Positions 34,281 through 45,680 of a DNA stretch of 52,261 nucleotides are shown here, one piece after another (the stretch's first letter is position 1; each line of letters starts with the position of its first letter). Source of the DNA: Helicobacteraceae bacterium (lineage in GTDB: Bacteria > Campylobacterota > Campylobacteria > Campylobacterales > SZUA-545); NCBI GenBank assembly GCA_031275395.1, contig JAISOU010000047.1, positions 1 through 52,261 on the forward strand. Direction: 5' to 3'. The translations under genes were made by a program, and so were the position numbers. The notes under the pieces are model-generated. The model was not told the DNA's origin and did not search any database. It worked only from the letters and a program-made list of their open reading frames with translations.

Positions 34281-35084
34281 ATGCTAAACGACGCTCTTTA
34301 CGCTCATATCAAAAGCCTTCCGCCGTTACCCCAATCGGTCGTCAAAATACAACGTATCTGTAGCGATCCAAGCTCGAGCGTTTCCGATTTAACAAAAGTG
34401 ATCGAACTTGATCCAATGCTAACCGCCAATATCCTTAAAGCGGCAAACTCGCCCCTTTACGGCTTTTCTCGCGCCATCAAAACGCTAGCGCAGGCGGTAA
34501 GCCTTTTTGGAATGTCCACCGTGCGCGGTTTCGCGCTCGCGGGCGCTATCAAAAGCACAATTCCAATCAATATGTCGCCGTATAGAATCAGTCCGGAACG
34601 ATTCGCCGATCTTTCGCTGATACAAAACGCGCTGATGGTGCGCTGGTATTCGCAGGTCAGCCGTCATATGTTAGAGGTCTTATCGCCGTCGGCGTTTTTG
34701 TCGGGAGTAGGGCGGCTGATCATCTCTCAAGAGATTATCAAATCGGGAAAAACCGAACTATTTATATCCAAATCGGTAACCAACGGATTGGCGGCGGCTG
34801 AAATGGAGCTTTTTGGCGTAACTTATCAAGAGGTTAGCTCTTCGGTTTTCAGCCACTGGCTGTTCGAGCCTGAAATGGTGGAGGCGATCGGCGGTTCGGT
34901 TAATCCCTCGTCGGTTAGTCCGTCGATGAGTCCTTACGCTTTCGCGCTAAAGGTTGTGCAAACCGCCGTCGAGATACCAAACGGCGTAAGCGAGCAGAGC
35001 GTTTTGGACGCGGCGGAAGCCGTAGCGAGCGGCGGCGGCGCCAAAGAGGTCTTTTTGAAGGCGGCGAACGGCTTTGTTAAATGA
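34281..35084 (+). CDS. HDOD-domain protein (second paralogue)
   Basis: A 267-residue protein, collinear with the gene at 33409 along its length: LPPLPQSVVKIQRI, ELDPMLTANILKAANSPLYG and IKTLAQAVSLFGMSTVRGFA match position by position. The pair clearly arose by tandem duplication and then diverged, mainly in the central part. It overlaps the RNase R gene by 4 bp, so it is translationally coupled to it. Confidence 0.85.
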   Translation: MLNDALYAHIKSLPPLPQSVVKIQRICSDPSSSVSDLTKVIELDPMLTANILKAANSPLYGFSRAIKTLAQAVSLFGMSTVRGFALAGAIKSTIPINMSPYRISPERFADLSLIQNALMVRWYSQVSRHMLEVLSPSAFLSGVGRLIISQEIIKSGKTELFISKSVTNGLAAAEMELFGVTYQEVSSSVFSHWLFEPEMVEAIGGSVNPSSVSPSMSPYAFALKVVQTAVEIPNGVSEQSVLDAAEAVASGGGAKEVFLKAANGFVK

Positions 35085-37036
35085 AAGAGTTTCTGCAAAA
35101 ACTCTTAACGGGCGTTCCAAGCTCTTCGCTCGATAAGCGCGAGCTAAAACTTGTCCGCGATCTGATCAAGGCGAAGGTTCTTGCCGATCGTCCGTTTTTG
35201 CGTTTGGATCATGATCTGATCGTCGGAGTTTATCTACAGCCCAAAATAATGAAAAGCGGCAGGGCAAGCGCGGGCTATTTGCAACCTTTGGGCGTTAAAG
35301 GACGCGACTATTTAGTGCAAAGCGCCGATAGCTTAAACGCGGCGCACCGCGATCTAGCCATAGCGAAAACGATTGGAAATCGGCGGGGCAGGGCGGCGGC
35401 AAAAATTATTTATATTGCGGAGGAGAGCGGCGAAAAGCCGATCGGCTACGTTAGTTATAAAAATAATCGCGCCGAGATATTGGATATAAATACCGCTATG
35501 CCTCTGACGGCTAACGTAAAACAAAAGAGGTTAAAAGAGCTAGAGGAGGGCGCGGTCGTTTCGATCGATCCGAAAAACGGCGACATAGCGGATATTTTAG
35601 GCGTTTTAAGCGATCCAAAAGTAGATGAAACAATCGTTTTATCCCGTTACAATCGCGTCGATTGTTTTAGCGCCGAGCAGATTCTGGAAGCAAAGGCGTG
35701 CGGCGAGAGCGTAGATCGCTCTTTATATCCCGATCGAATCGATCTGAGCGCCCTGCCTTTTATCACGATCGATCCGATCGACGCGAAAGATTTTGACGAT
35801 TCGATCTACTACGATTATGAAAAGCGCGTTTTATATGTGGCGATCGCGGACGTTACGGCGTATGTTAGCGAGTTTGGCGAGATCGACAAAGAGGCTAGAA
35901 AACGCGGTTTTTCGGTCTATCTGCCGCATAAATCGATCCCGATGTTGCCCAGAGAACTAAGCGAAAATCTATGTTCTCTTCAGCCAAACGTCGATCGTTT
36001 GGCTTTTACCTTCAAATTGGAGTTGGACGAAAATCTAAACGTTAAAAAATACGATCTTTTTGAAAGCGTTATTAAATCGGTTCGCCGCTACCATTACGAT
36101 CGAATCGACGAGCTTTTCGAGGGCGCGAAAAGAGATAGCGAAGATCGCGCTATTCTTAAATGGCTTTTACCGTTAAAAGAATTGATTATCGCATTGCGCG
36201 AAAAGCGGTTAAAAAAAGGTTACGGATTTTCAAATTCAGAGATTAAGCTAATACTGGATAAAAACCTTGCGCTAACGGCTACAAAGAAGTCTAAAGAAAC
36301 GCTTTCGCACAAGTTAATAGAAGAGTGTATGCTTTTGGCAAATTGCGCGGCGGCGGAGTATTTTCAATTCGGCGTTTTTCGCACGCACGAACCGCCCGAC
36401 GATCGCTCCTTAGACGAGCTTTTAACAAACCTCAGCGAACTTGGCGTGATCGTCAAAAGGTCAAAAAGCGTTCATTCCACATTCGAGGCGATCCAAAAAG
36501 AGGCGATAGCGCTTGGGCTTGCGGAGCAGGTCGATCGTATGCTGATTAGATCGCTTAAACGCGCCCAATACACTTACGACAATATCGGGCATTTCGGGCT
36601 TGGATTTTCAAAATATACGCACTTTACTTCGCCGATTCGCCGTTATCCCGATCTAGCGCTTCACCGACTTTTGAAGGCGATTATAAACGAGAACGAGAAG
36701 CAAAAGGGCTATATTTTATCCAGTTTGCAAAGGTTTGCGCCGATCGTTACGCTTTTGGAAACGGAGGTCGCGCAAATTGAGTGGCAATACGCCGATCGCG
36801 CTTTTGCTAGATGGGCTGCGAAACGTATCGGATTGGTTTTAGAGGGCGAAGTTTTGGAAGAGGCGCTCAAGGGCAAAGAGGCGGTTGTGATTATCGACGA
36901 TCCGCAGATTCAGGGTATGCGCGTCTATCTGCCTTTGGATCGCAAGCGATCCGATCTGCATAAGTTTGGGCGCGTAAAGGTTTCGATCCAATCCGCGCAT
37001 TTGGCGACCGCTCGCATAACGGTCGCTTTGGCGTGA
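35081..37036 (+). CDS. rnr: RNase R family exoribonuclease (RNB domain)
   Basis: A 651-residue 3'-5' exoribonuclease. The RNB catalytic core begins LPFITIDPIDAKDFDDSIYYD, the run of four acidic residues that binds Mg2+, and ends with HFTSPIRRYPDLALHRLL. The N-terminal cold-shock-like region is short. The C-terminus does not show a clear S1 domain and has no basic tail, so it is a compact RNase R of the Helicobacter type. It sits in a holA operon behind the HDOD gene. Confidence 0.93.
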   Translation: MKEFLQKLLTGVPSSSLDKRELKLVRDLIKAKVLADRPFLRLDHDLIVGVYLQPKIMKSGRASAGYLQPLGVKGRDYLVQSADSLNAAHRDLAIAKTIGNRRGRAAAKIIYIAEESGEKPIGYVSYKNNRAEILDINTAMPLTANVKQKRLKELEEGAVVSIDPKNGDIADILGVLSDPKVDETIVLSRYNRVDCFSAEQILEAKACGESVDRSLYPDRIDLSALPFITIDPIDAKDFDDSIYYDYEKRVLYVAIADVTAYVSEFGEIDKEARKRGFSVYLPHKSIPMLPRELSENLCSLQPNVDRLAFTFKLELDENLNVKKYDLFESVIKSVRRYHYDRIDELFEGAKRDSEDRAILKWLLPLKELIIALREKRLKKGYGFSNSEIKLILDKNLALTATKKSKETLSHKLIEECMLLANCAAAEYFQFGVFRTHEPPDDRSLDELLTNLSELGVIVKRSKSVHSTFEAIQKEAIALGLAEQVDRMLIRSLKRAQYTYDNIGHFGLGFSKYTHFTSPIRRYPDLALHRLLKAIINENEKQKGYILSSLQRFAPIVTLLETEVAQIEWQYADRAFARWAAKRIGLVLEGEVLEEALKGKEAVVIIDDPQIQGMRVYLPLDRKRSDLHKFGRVKVSIQSAHLATARITVALA

Positions 37037-38001
37037 AACAGTACGAGTTAGACGCTCGGCTAAAAAACGGCGCGCCTCTTAAAGCGGCGATCTTTTGGGG
37101 CGATCCGTCTATGATCGACATTTACGCCGATCGCTATCTTAAAACGCTTCCAAACGATCTAAGCGCGCTTAAACTCTACTACGACGAGTTTAATTTTAGC
37201 GCGGCTTTTACGCACCTTTCTTCGCCGGGTTTATTTAATGAAGGCAATCTTCTTGTCGTTCGGATCGATAAAAAAATAGAGTCGAAAAACCTAACCGCGC
37301 TATTAAACGTGATCGGCAAAAACGCGGCGTCTTATATGCTTTTTATCTACGAAGCCGACGACGCGAAGGCAAAACTCGCGTATTTTAAGGAGGAGGATTT
37401 TTACGCGATCGTTAGATTTTTCGCCCCAAAACTCGAAGAGGCGAAAAGAATCCTAAAAGAGGCGGCGGCAAAGATAGGCGCGGAGCTAAACGACGCGCAG
37501 GCGCAACATCTATTAAAGATCAACGAAAATAATCTCTCTTTCGCGATCGCGGATCTTGGCAAGATCGCGGTTTATGATCAAACCAACTCGGCGTTAATCG
37601 ATCTGATCAGCGCGGGGCATAGCGACGGCGATTGTTATCGGCTGATCGAAACGCTCGTAGAAAAACGCCAATCCTTTTATCCCGAATTAGAGCGGCTTTT
37701 TTTGCAGAACGCGACCGAAATGTCCGTTCTTTTGGAGCTTATCGGCGCGTTTAGACAGCTTTTTATGTTTTCGTGCGCTATGAGAATGGGAAACGATAGC
37801 AAAGATTTTTTGGGTTACTTTTTGCCAAAGGATATCGACGAGGCGCGTAAAAAACTTGCCTCGCGGTTTAAGCCTTCGCGCTGGGTAAAGATTTTCGAGG
37901 CTTTAAGCGAGCTTGAACTAAGCTTCAAACAGACGGCGACGCAAGAAAAAAAAGCGCTCCTTTACGCCTTCTTAATCAAACTTCAAACGACTTTATTGTA
38001 A
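37033..38001 (+). CDS. holA: DNA polymerase III delta subunit
   Basis: A 322-residue clamp-loader subunit, diverged as usual in Campylobacterota. The start KQYELDARLKNGAPLKAAIFWGD, the L-S-S-P-G-L-F-N-E-G-N-L stretch (clamp-opening region), and the central HLLKINENNLSFAIADLGKI (the NL...E-LEKL equivalent) fit HolA. GTG 37033 overlaps the rnr stop. The stop overlaps the rpsF -10 box. Confidence 0.85.
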   Translation: MKQYELDARLKNGAPLKAAIFWGDPSMIDIYADRYLKTLPNDLSALKLYYDEFNFSAAFTHLSSPGLFNEGNLLVVRIDKKIESKNLTALLNVIGKNAASYMLFIYEADDAKAKLAYFKEEDFYAIVRFFAPKLEEAKRILKEAAAKIGAELNDAQAQHLLKINENNLSFAIADLGKIAVYDQTNSALIDLISAGHSDGDCYRLIETLVEKRQSFYPELERLFLQNATEMSVLLELIGAFRQLFMFSCAMRMGNDSKDFLGYFLPKDIDEARKKLASRFKPSRWVKIFEALSELELSFKQTATQEKKALLYAFLIKLQTTLL

Positions 38002-38004
38002 AAT
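37999..38004 (+). promoter_or_regulatory. -10 box of the rpsF operon
   Basis: TAAAAT in context TTGTAAAATCCCGC, directly over the holA stop and 69 bp before the rpsF start. It matches other -10 boxes of the window. Confidence 0.55.
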
Positions 38005-38072
38005 CCCGCCTTACATTTTACCTTCCTCGTTTTTTTGGGACAAAAACGGGGCATAAGACCAGAAGGAGCAAT

Positions 38073-38561
38073 ATGTCCAAACACTACGAAACGGCGTTTA
38101 TCCTTAAACCGACGCTTACCGAAGAGGAAGCGAAGGCAAAGATAGACTTTTTTAGCGAAGTCATTACGAAGCAGGGCGGCGAGATCGTCGCCGTCGAACA
38201 GCTAGGCGTAAAACGGCTTGCCTACAAGATTGCGAAGTTTGAGCGCGGAAATTACGTCGCGATTTACTTTACGTCCGACGGCAAAGTCAATAAAGAGTTA
38301 GAGCGCGTCTATGGTATCACCGAAGATATTTTGCGCTTTATCGTGATCAAATATGAATCGAAAACCGAGATCGAAGCGTGGGAAAATATGGTTAATCGCG
38401 CTAAAGGCTTGCCTTTTAAAGAGTATAAACTCAGCGAAACCGTCCGCGAGTATCGTCCGCGATCGCCTCGACGCTTTAACGACGAGGATCGACGCGAACG
38501 CGCGCCGCGCCGCGAAGAGAGCGCCGAAGAGGCGAATAAGGAAGCGAAAGTTGCTGAATAA
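38073..38561 (+). CDS. rpsF: Ribosomal protein S6
   Basis: A 162-residue protein. The S6 core is MSKHYETAFILKPTLTEEEA, then QLGVKRLAYKIAKFERGNYV and RFIVIKYE. The last 50 residues form an Arg/Glu-rich tail. This is longer than the E. coli S6 core, but such tails are common. First gene of rpsF-ssb-rpsR, start after AGAAGGAG. Confidence 0.97.
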   Translation: MSKHYETAFILKPTLTEEEAKAKIDFFSEVITKQGGEIVAVEQLGVKRLAYKIAKFERGNYVAIYFTSDGKVNKELERVYGITEDILRFIVIKYESKTEIEAWENMVNRAKGLPFKEYKLSETVREYRPRSPRRFNDEDRRERAPRREESAEEANKEAKVAE

Positions 38562-39036
38562 AGTTTTATTGATTGGCAATCTAACCCGCGATGTGGAGAT
38601 TCGCTATTCGCAAGGTAGCGGCGTTGCGATCGCAAAGTTTGGTTTGGCGGTTAATCGCCGTTGGAAAGATAAAAACAGCGGCGAGGATCGAGAAGAAACG
38701 ATGTTTATCGACGTTAACGTTTTTGGCAGAAGCGCCGAGATTGCAAACCAGTACCTATCAAAAGGGCGGCAGGTTTTGATCGAGGGGCGTTTGGTTCTTG
38801 AGCAATGGACGGATCAAAACGGACAGAAGCGATCGAAACACACGATTTCCGCCGAAAATCTGCAATTTATCGGTAGCAGAAACGACGCCGATCGCGGCGA
38901 ACGTTACGAGGGCGGTTATCAGCAAAGCGCCGACAACTCTTACGCGCCGCCGCAACCGCAATCTAACGGTCAAAAAAGTCCGCCGCCGATAGCGCCGCAG
39001 TCGATAAGCGTCGAAGACGAAGAGATACCATTTTAA
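38551..39036 (+). CDS. ssb: Single-stranded DNA-binding protein
   Basis: A 161-residue protein with an OB fold beginning LNKVLLIGNLTRDVEIRYSQ, a Gln/Pro/Ser-rich linker, and the acidic tail DEEIPF that recruits partner proteins. The start is TTG 38551, inside the rpsF 3' end and preceded by AAGGA 8 bases upstream; longer frames upstream overlap rpsF and have no SSB homology. It protects single-stranded DNA in replication, repair and transformation. Confidence 0.95.
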   Translation: MLNKVLLIGNLTRDVEIRYSQGSGVAIAKFGLAVNRRWKDKNSGEDREETMFIDVNVFGRSAEIANQYLSKGRQVLIEGRLVLEQWTDQNGQKRSKHTISAENLQFIGSRNDADRGERYEGGYQQSADNSYAPPQPQSNGQKSPPPIAPQSISVEDEEIPF

Positions 39037-39048
39037 TAAGGAAAAGTA

Positions 39049-39288
39049 ATGGCTGAAAAAGGCAAGTTTTTCAAAAGGCGTTGCAAATACGCGGAAGCAA
39101 AGATCGAGTTTATAGACTATAAGGACGTTCATCTCCTTAAACATTCGTTAAGCGAGCGTTTCAAAATTATGCCGCGCCGCTTAACGGGCAATAGCAAGAT
39201 CGCGCAGGATATTGTGCGCCTTGCAATTAAGCGCGCCCGCCATATGGCTCTTATCCCATACGCCGCGGGACGCGATTCAATCGGCTAA
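39049..39288 (+). CDS. rpsR: Ribosomal protein S18
   Basis: A 79-residue protein. [21 protein letters not shown] and [27 protein letters not shown] are fully typical of S18. It lies 12 bp after ssb and closes the operon. Confidence 0.98.
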   Translation: MAEKGKFFKRRCKYAEAKIEFIDYKDVHLLKHSLSERFKIMPRRLTGNSKIAQDIVRLAIKRARHMALIPYAAGRDSIG

Positions 39289-39294
39289 CGCCTA

Positions 39295-39321
39295 CGCGCC
39301 TTGCCGCTTTTGGCGGGGCGC
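39295..39321 (+). terminator. Hairpin after rpsR, possible terminator
   Basis: GCGCC...GCCGC pairs with GCGG...GGCGC around a short T-rich loop, starting just after the rpsR stop. No T tract follows, so termination could be weak or factor-dependent. Confidence 0.4.
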
Positions 39322-39360
39322 AAAATCGCGCTTATCTTCAAACGTAAAAAAACAAACTCA

Positions 39361-39430
39361 AATCGCGTTAAAATTGATCGCTGATTACCTTTATCGACGT
39401 TGGATACAAATATCTTGCCGTCGCCGATAA
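39361..39430 (-). pseudogene. Relic of the glnB 3' end
   Basis: The segment 39394-39428 is identical over 35 bp to 40034-40068 in glnB, in the same orientation, and still encodes [11 protein letters not shown] in the minus direction. The flanks 39362-39389 resemble the region just behind glnB (39962-39991: ATCGCGTTAAAA, then GATCGC and GATTA). This shows that the copy carries an internal deletion of about 40 bp between two GATTA-x-CC-like sites. It is a partial duplication of the glnB tail, not a gene. Confidence 0.8.
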
Positions 39431-39482
39431 AGAATAACCTATAAAAGCAAATCGATCGCTCTTTGGATAACCAAAAGATCGG

Positions 39483-39791
39483 CTAGGGTTCTGGCGTTTC
39501 GCGGTTATTCCCCTCTTTTTCTTTTAGCAGTTTGGCAAACTTTCTCGCAGACGTTCCGAAAATCCAATAGGCGATAAGGTATGAAATAATGATTCCGAAA
39601 AAAATATACAATGCTATAAAACCGGGATCTTTCGTCGGAGAATAATCAAATAACATATACGACACAATGCCAAAACCTACATCGACAATAGTAGCGCCAA
39701 CGGCAAAAGAGGTTATCTGATTTGTTGTGGGCGGCTCTTTATGATCGTTGGCGAATACTTTCGCGGGAATGATCAGAGCGATAGCGATCAT
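39483..39791 (-). CDS. Small membrane protein
   Basis: A 102-residue protein I do not recognise. MIAIALIIPAKVFA is a probable signal sequence; two further hydrophobic helices follow (about 30-48 and 57-76), then a Lys/Glu-rich cytoplasmic tail. A plausible -10 sequence lies in the AT-rich stretch near 39840-39855. It sits between the glnB relic and the glnB terminator, as if inserted downstream of glnB. Confidence 0.6.
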   Translation of the reverse strand: MIAIALIIPAKVFANDHKEPPTTNQITSFAVGATIVDVGFGIVSYMLFDYSPTKDPGFIALYIFFGIIISYLIAYWIFGTSARKFAKLLKEKEGNNRETPEP

Positions 39792-39917
39792 TTATCATCA
39801 GGAAAATATCGCCTATTCGCGCAATTGAAACGACTATAGCGCATAATATACTACAAACTATGTAGCGCTCCAAATTGATCGACACGTATTTGAGTATAAC
39901 CTTCTTTCCTCTTGTCT

Positions 39918-39969
39918 TTTAAAAAATAAAACGCGATCAAAAAGGTTTTGAAGCCTTGCCGATCGCGTT
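39918..39969 (-). terminator. Rho-independent terminator of amtB-glnB
   Basis: In the minus direction AACGCGATC (39969-39961) pairs with GATCGCGTT (39938-39930), with a smaller AAGG/CCTT stem inside the loop, and is followed by TTATTTTTT. It lies 16 bp behind the glnB stop. Confidence 0.8.
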
Positions 39970-39984
39970 AAAACCGATCGCGGA

Positions 39985-40323
<339 letters not shown>

Positions 40324-40333
40324 TTATTAGCCT

Positions 40334-41607
40334 TTACTTCGCATTTTTAAGAAACTCTGGGTAAGCCTCAAGCCCCGTTTCGCTTAAGTCTGTGCCTTCG
40401 TGTTCCTCTTTTTGCGAAACGCGAATACCCGTTGTGAGTTTGAGAATATACCACACAATCCCCGAAACGACAAAAACAAACGCTCCGATTACAACGACGC
40501 CGAACAATTGCCCTAAGAGGCTAACTTCCGCGTTGAATATACCGACGGCAAGCGTTCCCCAAATACCCGCTACAAGGTGAACCGAAAGCGCGCCGACGGG
40601 ATCGTCGATTTTGAGTTTATCAAAAAGCGGCACGGCAAGCACCACCAACACGCCGCCGATCGCGCCCTCTAACGCGCCTACCCACAGAGCGATATCAGGG
40701 CCCGCCGTAACCGCCACAAGACCCGCCAAAGCTCCGTTAAGAACGAAAGTTAAATCGATCTTGCGATAGATAATCTTGCTTAAAAGCGCCGCCGCGACCG
40801 CTCCGGCGCTTGCGCCCAAATGGGTGCTACCGCACACCAAAGCAAGCAAGTCCGCGTCCCCTTTAGCCGCCAAAGCCGCGCCGCTTGCGCCGTTGAAGCC
40901 AAACCAACCAAGCCACAGACAAAACACGCCAAGCGTGGCAAGCGGCATACTGCTACCCGGAATCGGGCGAACCTTGCCTTCCGGCGTATATTTGCCGATT
41001 CTAGCGCCCAAAAGTAGCGCGCCCGCCAGAGCCGCCCAACCGCCTGTGCTATGGACGATCGTCGATCCCGCAAAGTCGCTGAACGTATTTCCAAATACGC
41101 CGACAATCCAACTCCCTTCCTCGCCCGCGCCTAAAAACGTGCCGCCCCAAGTCCAAAGACCGACTATTGGGTAGATAACCGCCGCTATAATCGCCGTAAA
41201 GATAAAGAACGGTATCAGTTTGACTCTTTCGGCCATCGTTCCGCTAACGATCGAAGCCGCCGTAGCCGCAAACATCACCTGAAAGAAAAACCAAGTGTGC
41301 AAGCCGTAGCCTTCGCCTTCGCTTCCTGTGGCTACACCGCTACCGGTAAGGATTTTTCCTATTAGCTCTAGCGTCCCGTCAAACGTTCCTCCGCCAAACA
41401 TTATGCCGTAGCCGATCAAGAAATAAGCTACCGTACCCAACGCCATAATACCTACGTTTTTGGTCAAGATGACCGTAACGTTTTTACTGCGAACCAATCC
41501 TGATTCCAGCATTGCAAAGCCCGCCGCCATCCAAAATACCAGCGCTCCGCCGATGATCAGCAGGAACACGTTGAGGATATATCCCGCGTCGCCGAATGAT
41601 TCCATTG
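40334..41607 (-). CDS. amtB: AmtB ammonium transporter
   Basis: A 424-residue protein with 11 predicted helices. The family signatures are present: FWMAAGFAMLESGLVRSKNV near the N-terminus, DFAGSTIVHSTGGWAAL (first conserved pore His), GWFGFNGAS and HLVAGIWGTLAVG (second pore His). ATG 41607 follows AAGGGG at a good distance; the upstream extension to 41671 is not hydrophobic and is unlikely to be translated. It forms an operon with glnB. Confidence 0.96.
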
Positions 41608-41638
41608 AAACCCCTTTCAAAATTAAGGTAAGTCGCAT

Positions 41639-41644
41639 TTTATA
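41639..41644 (-). promoter_or_regulatory. -10 box of amtB
   Basis: In the minus direction TATAAA within GTCGTATAAAATGC, about 32 bp before the ATG. A good match to other -10 boxes in the window. Confidence 0.5.
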
Positions 41645-41673
41645 CGACAAAATGAGGCGCTCGTCCGACAAAA

Positions 41674-41692
41674 GCGCTTATTTTTTAAGCGC
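41674..41692. other. Perfect inverted repeat upstream of amtB
   Basis: GCGCTTA, five T, TAAGCGC: a 7-bp perfect palindromic arm pair just upstream of the putative amtB promoter. A second small stem (CGCCA/TGGCG followed by TTTTT on the plus strand) touches it. It may be an operator for nitrogen control or a leftover terminator; the sequence alone does not decide. Confidence 0.4.
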
Positions 41693-41845
41693 CAGCGATT
41701 TTTTGGCGTTTTTAAGGCTAATTATGCTTTAGAGGTTAATTGAATTAGAACGTTTGGCGCTAACCTAGCCGCGAGAAAGATGATGATTAAAAAATAGGCA
41801 AATATGCAAATTGTGGTAGTATTTTGAGAAATAATTGGGCGGGTA

Positions 41846-42904
41846 ATGTTAGATCGGTATATCGTTTGGCTATATCTTCGCTATACGGCGTTAATTGTTT
41901 CGGCGCTGACGGCGTTTTTTGTGGGTATGGATATTATGGGCAACGTAAGCAAGCTACCCGATTCGGCTAACCTGATCCTGCTTTTTGGATTGTTTCGCGC
42001 CACGCGAGCGCTCGACGTGGTTCTGCCGCTTTCGCTTGTTTTTGGCGCGATCGTTACCATTATACAGCTAATCCGCGCAAACGAGCTTGTCGCCGTCTAT
42101 AGTCTTGGCGCCTCCAAAGCTAAAGTTTTAAGACCGTTGGCTTTGGTCGCGCTGGCGATCTCGTGCGGCTATATCGCGCTTTGCTCGACGCAGTTTGTCT
42201 ATCTTAGCGACAAAGCCGCCGCCATTAAAGAAAAACGCGATTTTACGTCAATCACGCAGGATCTTTTTCTTCGCTACGACAATCGTTTTATCTATATTAG
42301 AGAGCTTCTGCCGCTTAAAAACGAGGCGCGGGGACTGGATATTTTAGAGGTAAAAAACGGCGATCTAACGCGCTTTATCTGCGCAAAAAAAGGAACGTTC
42401 AGGAACGGCGCTTGGCTTCTTAGCGACGTGTCGATCGTTACAAAACCTTCCGCGCTGGCGCTAGGCGAACGCGGGATAGAGGTAGAGGAGCGCGAGTATC
42501 TCGAGGAGTTAGAGGGTTTTCGCCCCGATATTATGGATACGATCTACGAACATAAGTTTACCTATAGCCTTGTCGATTCTCTTAGAGCTTGGATATTGTT
42601 TGCCGATCAGGATATTAACACCGCCCGTATTCGCAGTATTTTATACGCCACGATCGTTTTTCCGCTTTTCGCGCCGATATTTACCGCTATGGTTTTTATT
42701 TACGCGCCGATCAGCCCGCGTTTTTTTAATATGGCGCTTTTTAGCTCCGTGTCCGTGCTACTTGTTTTGGTCGCGTGGGGGGCGTTATACTCTCTTGCGC
42801 AAACGGCGAAAAACGGCGCTTTTTCTCCGGAAGGCGCGCTTTTGTTTCCGTTTGCGCTTTTGATCGCGATCGTCGGATTCCTATTAAAAAGAAAGTTGCG
42901 ATAG
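41846..42904 (+). CDS. LptF/LptG-type lipopolysaccharide export permease
   Basis: A 352-residue protein. Three N-terminal helices (MLDRYIVWLYLRYTALIVSA..., about 10-120), a periplasmic beta-jellyroll region (about 130-250) and three C-terminal helices make the LptF/LptG fold. The start LDRYI and the loop ANELVAVYSLGASKAKVL are typical; the latter couples to the LptB ATPase. Together with the partner permease elsewhere it extracts LPS from the inner membrane. I cannot decide whether it is F or G. It converges with fabI. Confidence 0.87.
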   Translation: MLDRYIVWLYLRYTALIVSALTAFFVGMDIMGNVSKLPDSANLILLFGLFRATRALDVVLPLSLVFGAIVTIIQLIRANELVAVYSLGASKAKVLRPLALVALAISCGYIALCSTQFVYLSDKAAAIKEKRDFTSITQDLFLRYDNRFIYIRELLPLKNEARGLDILEVKNGDLTRFICAKKGTFRNGAWLLSDVSIVTKPSALALGERGIEVEEREYLEELEGFRPDIMDTIYEHKFTYSLVDSLRAWILFADQDINTARIRSILYATIVFPLFAPIFTAMVFIYAPISPRFFNMALFSSVSVLLVLVAWGALYSLAQTAKNGAFSPEGALLFPFALLIAIVGFLLKRKLR

Positions 42905-42915
42905 CGTCTAAACTT

Positions 42916-44457
<1,542 letters not shown>

Positions 44458-44461
<4 letters not shown>

Positions 44462-45660
44462 GGGGTATCCTTTATCTCTAGCGCTTTAACGCCCGGTAAA
44501 ATCTTGCCCTCTAAAAGCTCCAGCGACGCGCCGCCGCCTGTAGATATAAAGGTCATTTCGTCGGAATCGTCCGCTCTTTGAACCACGTCCGCCGTATCGC
44601 CGCCGCCTACAATTTTTGTCGCGTGGCTCTCGGCGATTCTGTGCGAAATCTTAAAACTGCCTTTGGCGAACTTATCGATCTCAAAAACGCCCATAGGACC
44701 GTTCCAAAGGATCGTTTGCGCTCCGTCTAACGCTTCTCTAAATAGGCGCGTTGTGGCAGGCCCGATATCCAACCCTTTCCAACCGTGCGGAATCTCTTTT
44801 GTCGTCGTATAGATGGTTACGGCGTTCGCGTCGATCGTTTGCGCGCAAACCACGTCTACGGGTAGATAAAACTTAACGTTTCGTTTTTTCGCCTCGTCTA
44901 AAATGCGAAGCGCGTCGGGGATTAGATCGTCCTCCACAAGCGAATCGCCCACCTGTTCGCCGAGCGCTTTAAGAAAAGTGAAAGCCATACCGCCGCCGAC
45001 GATAATTTTATCGACCTTTTGTAGCAGATTTTCTAGCGCTTGAAGTTTGCCCGAAACCTTGCTTCCGCCGATCACCGCTATAAAAGGGCGCGTAGGGTGT
45101 TGCAAGGTACGATCAAAGAAGTTGATCTCTTTGTTAAGCAAAAATCCCGCCGCCTTGCTATCCTCCGCGAAAAACTTCGTGATCGCCTCTACGGAAGCGT
45201 GGGCGCGGTGGCTAACGCCGAAAGCGTCGTTGATGTAGATTTCCGCCATATCGGCTAGTTTTTTGGCAAAACCGTCGTCGTTTTTCGTTTCGCCCGCCTC
45301 AAAACGGAGATTTTCCAAAAGCAGTATCTCTCCGCCTTTTAGCCCTTTAGCTTTTTTAGCCGCGTCGGCGCCAATCACGTCGGAAGCGAGAATAACGTTG
45401 CGCTTCAAAAGCGTTTGAAGCCGTTTGACGATAGGGGCTAAGGTGTATTTGGGATCGGGTTCGCCCTTTGGTCTGCCGTTGTGGCTTGCCAGAATCACGG
45501 CGCAGTTGTGATCGACGCAATAATTTATCGTCGCCAACGCCGAACGGATTCTGCGATCGTCCGTGATATTGCCAAACTCGTCTTGCGGTACGTTGAAATC
45601 GCAACGAACAAAAACCTTTTTGCCGCTTATATCAATGTCTTTGATAGTCCTTAGCGTCAT
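44458..45660 (-). CDS. pgk: Phosphoglycerate kinase
   Basis: A 400-residue enzyme. [18 protein letters not shown] is the substrate-binding signature, SHNGRPKG follows, and the C-terminal ATP loop [14 protein letters not shown] is complete. Middle gene of the glycolytic/gluconeogenic operon. Confidence 0.98.
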
Positions 45661-45680
45661 AATCCGCTCCTTAATTTAGA

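Noticed and set aside
40334-41671. Longer AmtB with 21 additional N-terminal residues
   Set aside because: The extension is not conserved-looking and covers the -10 box; ATG 41607 has a good ribosome-binding site.
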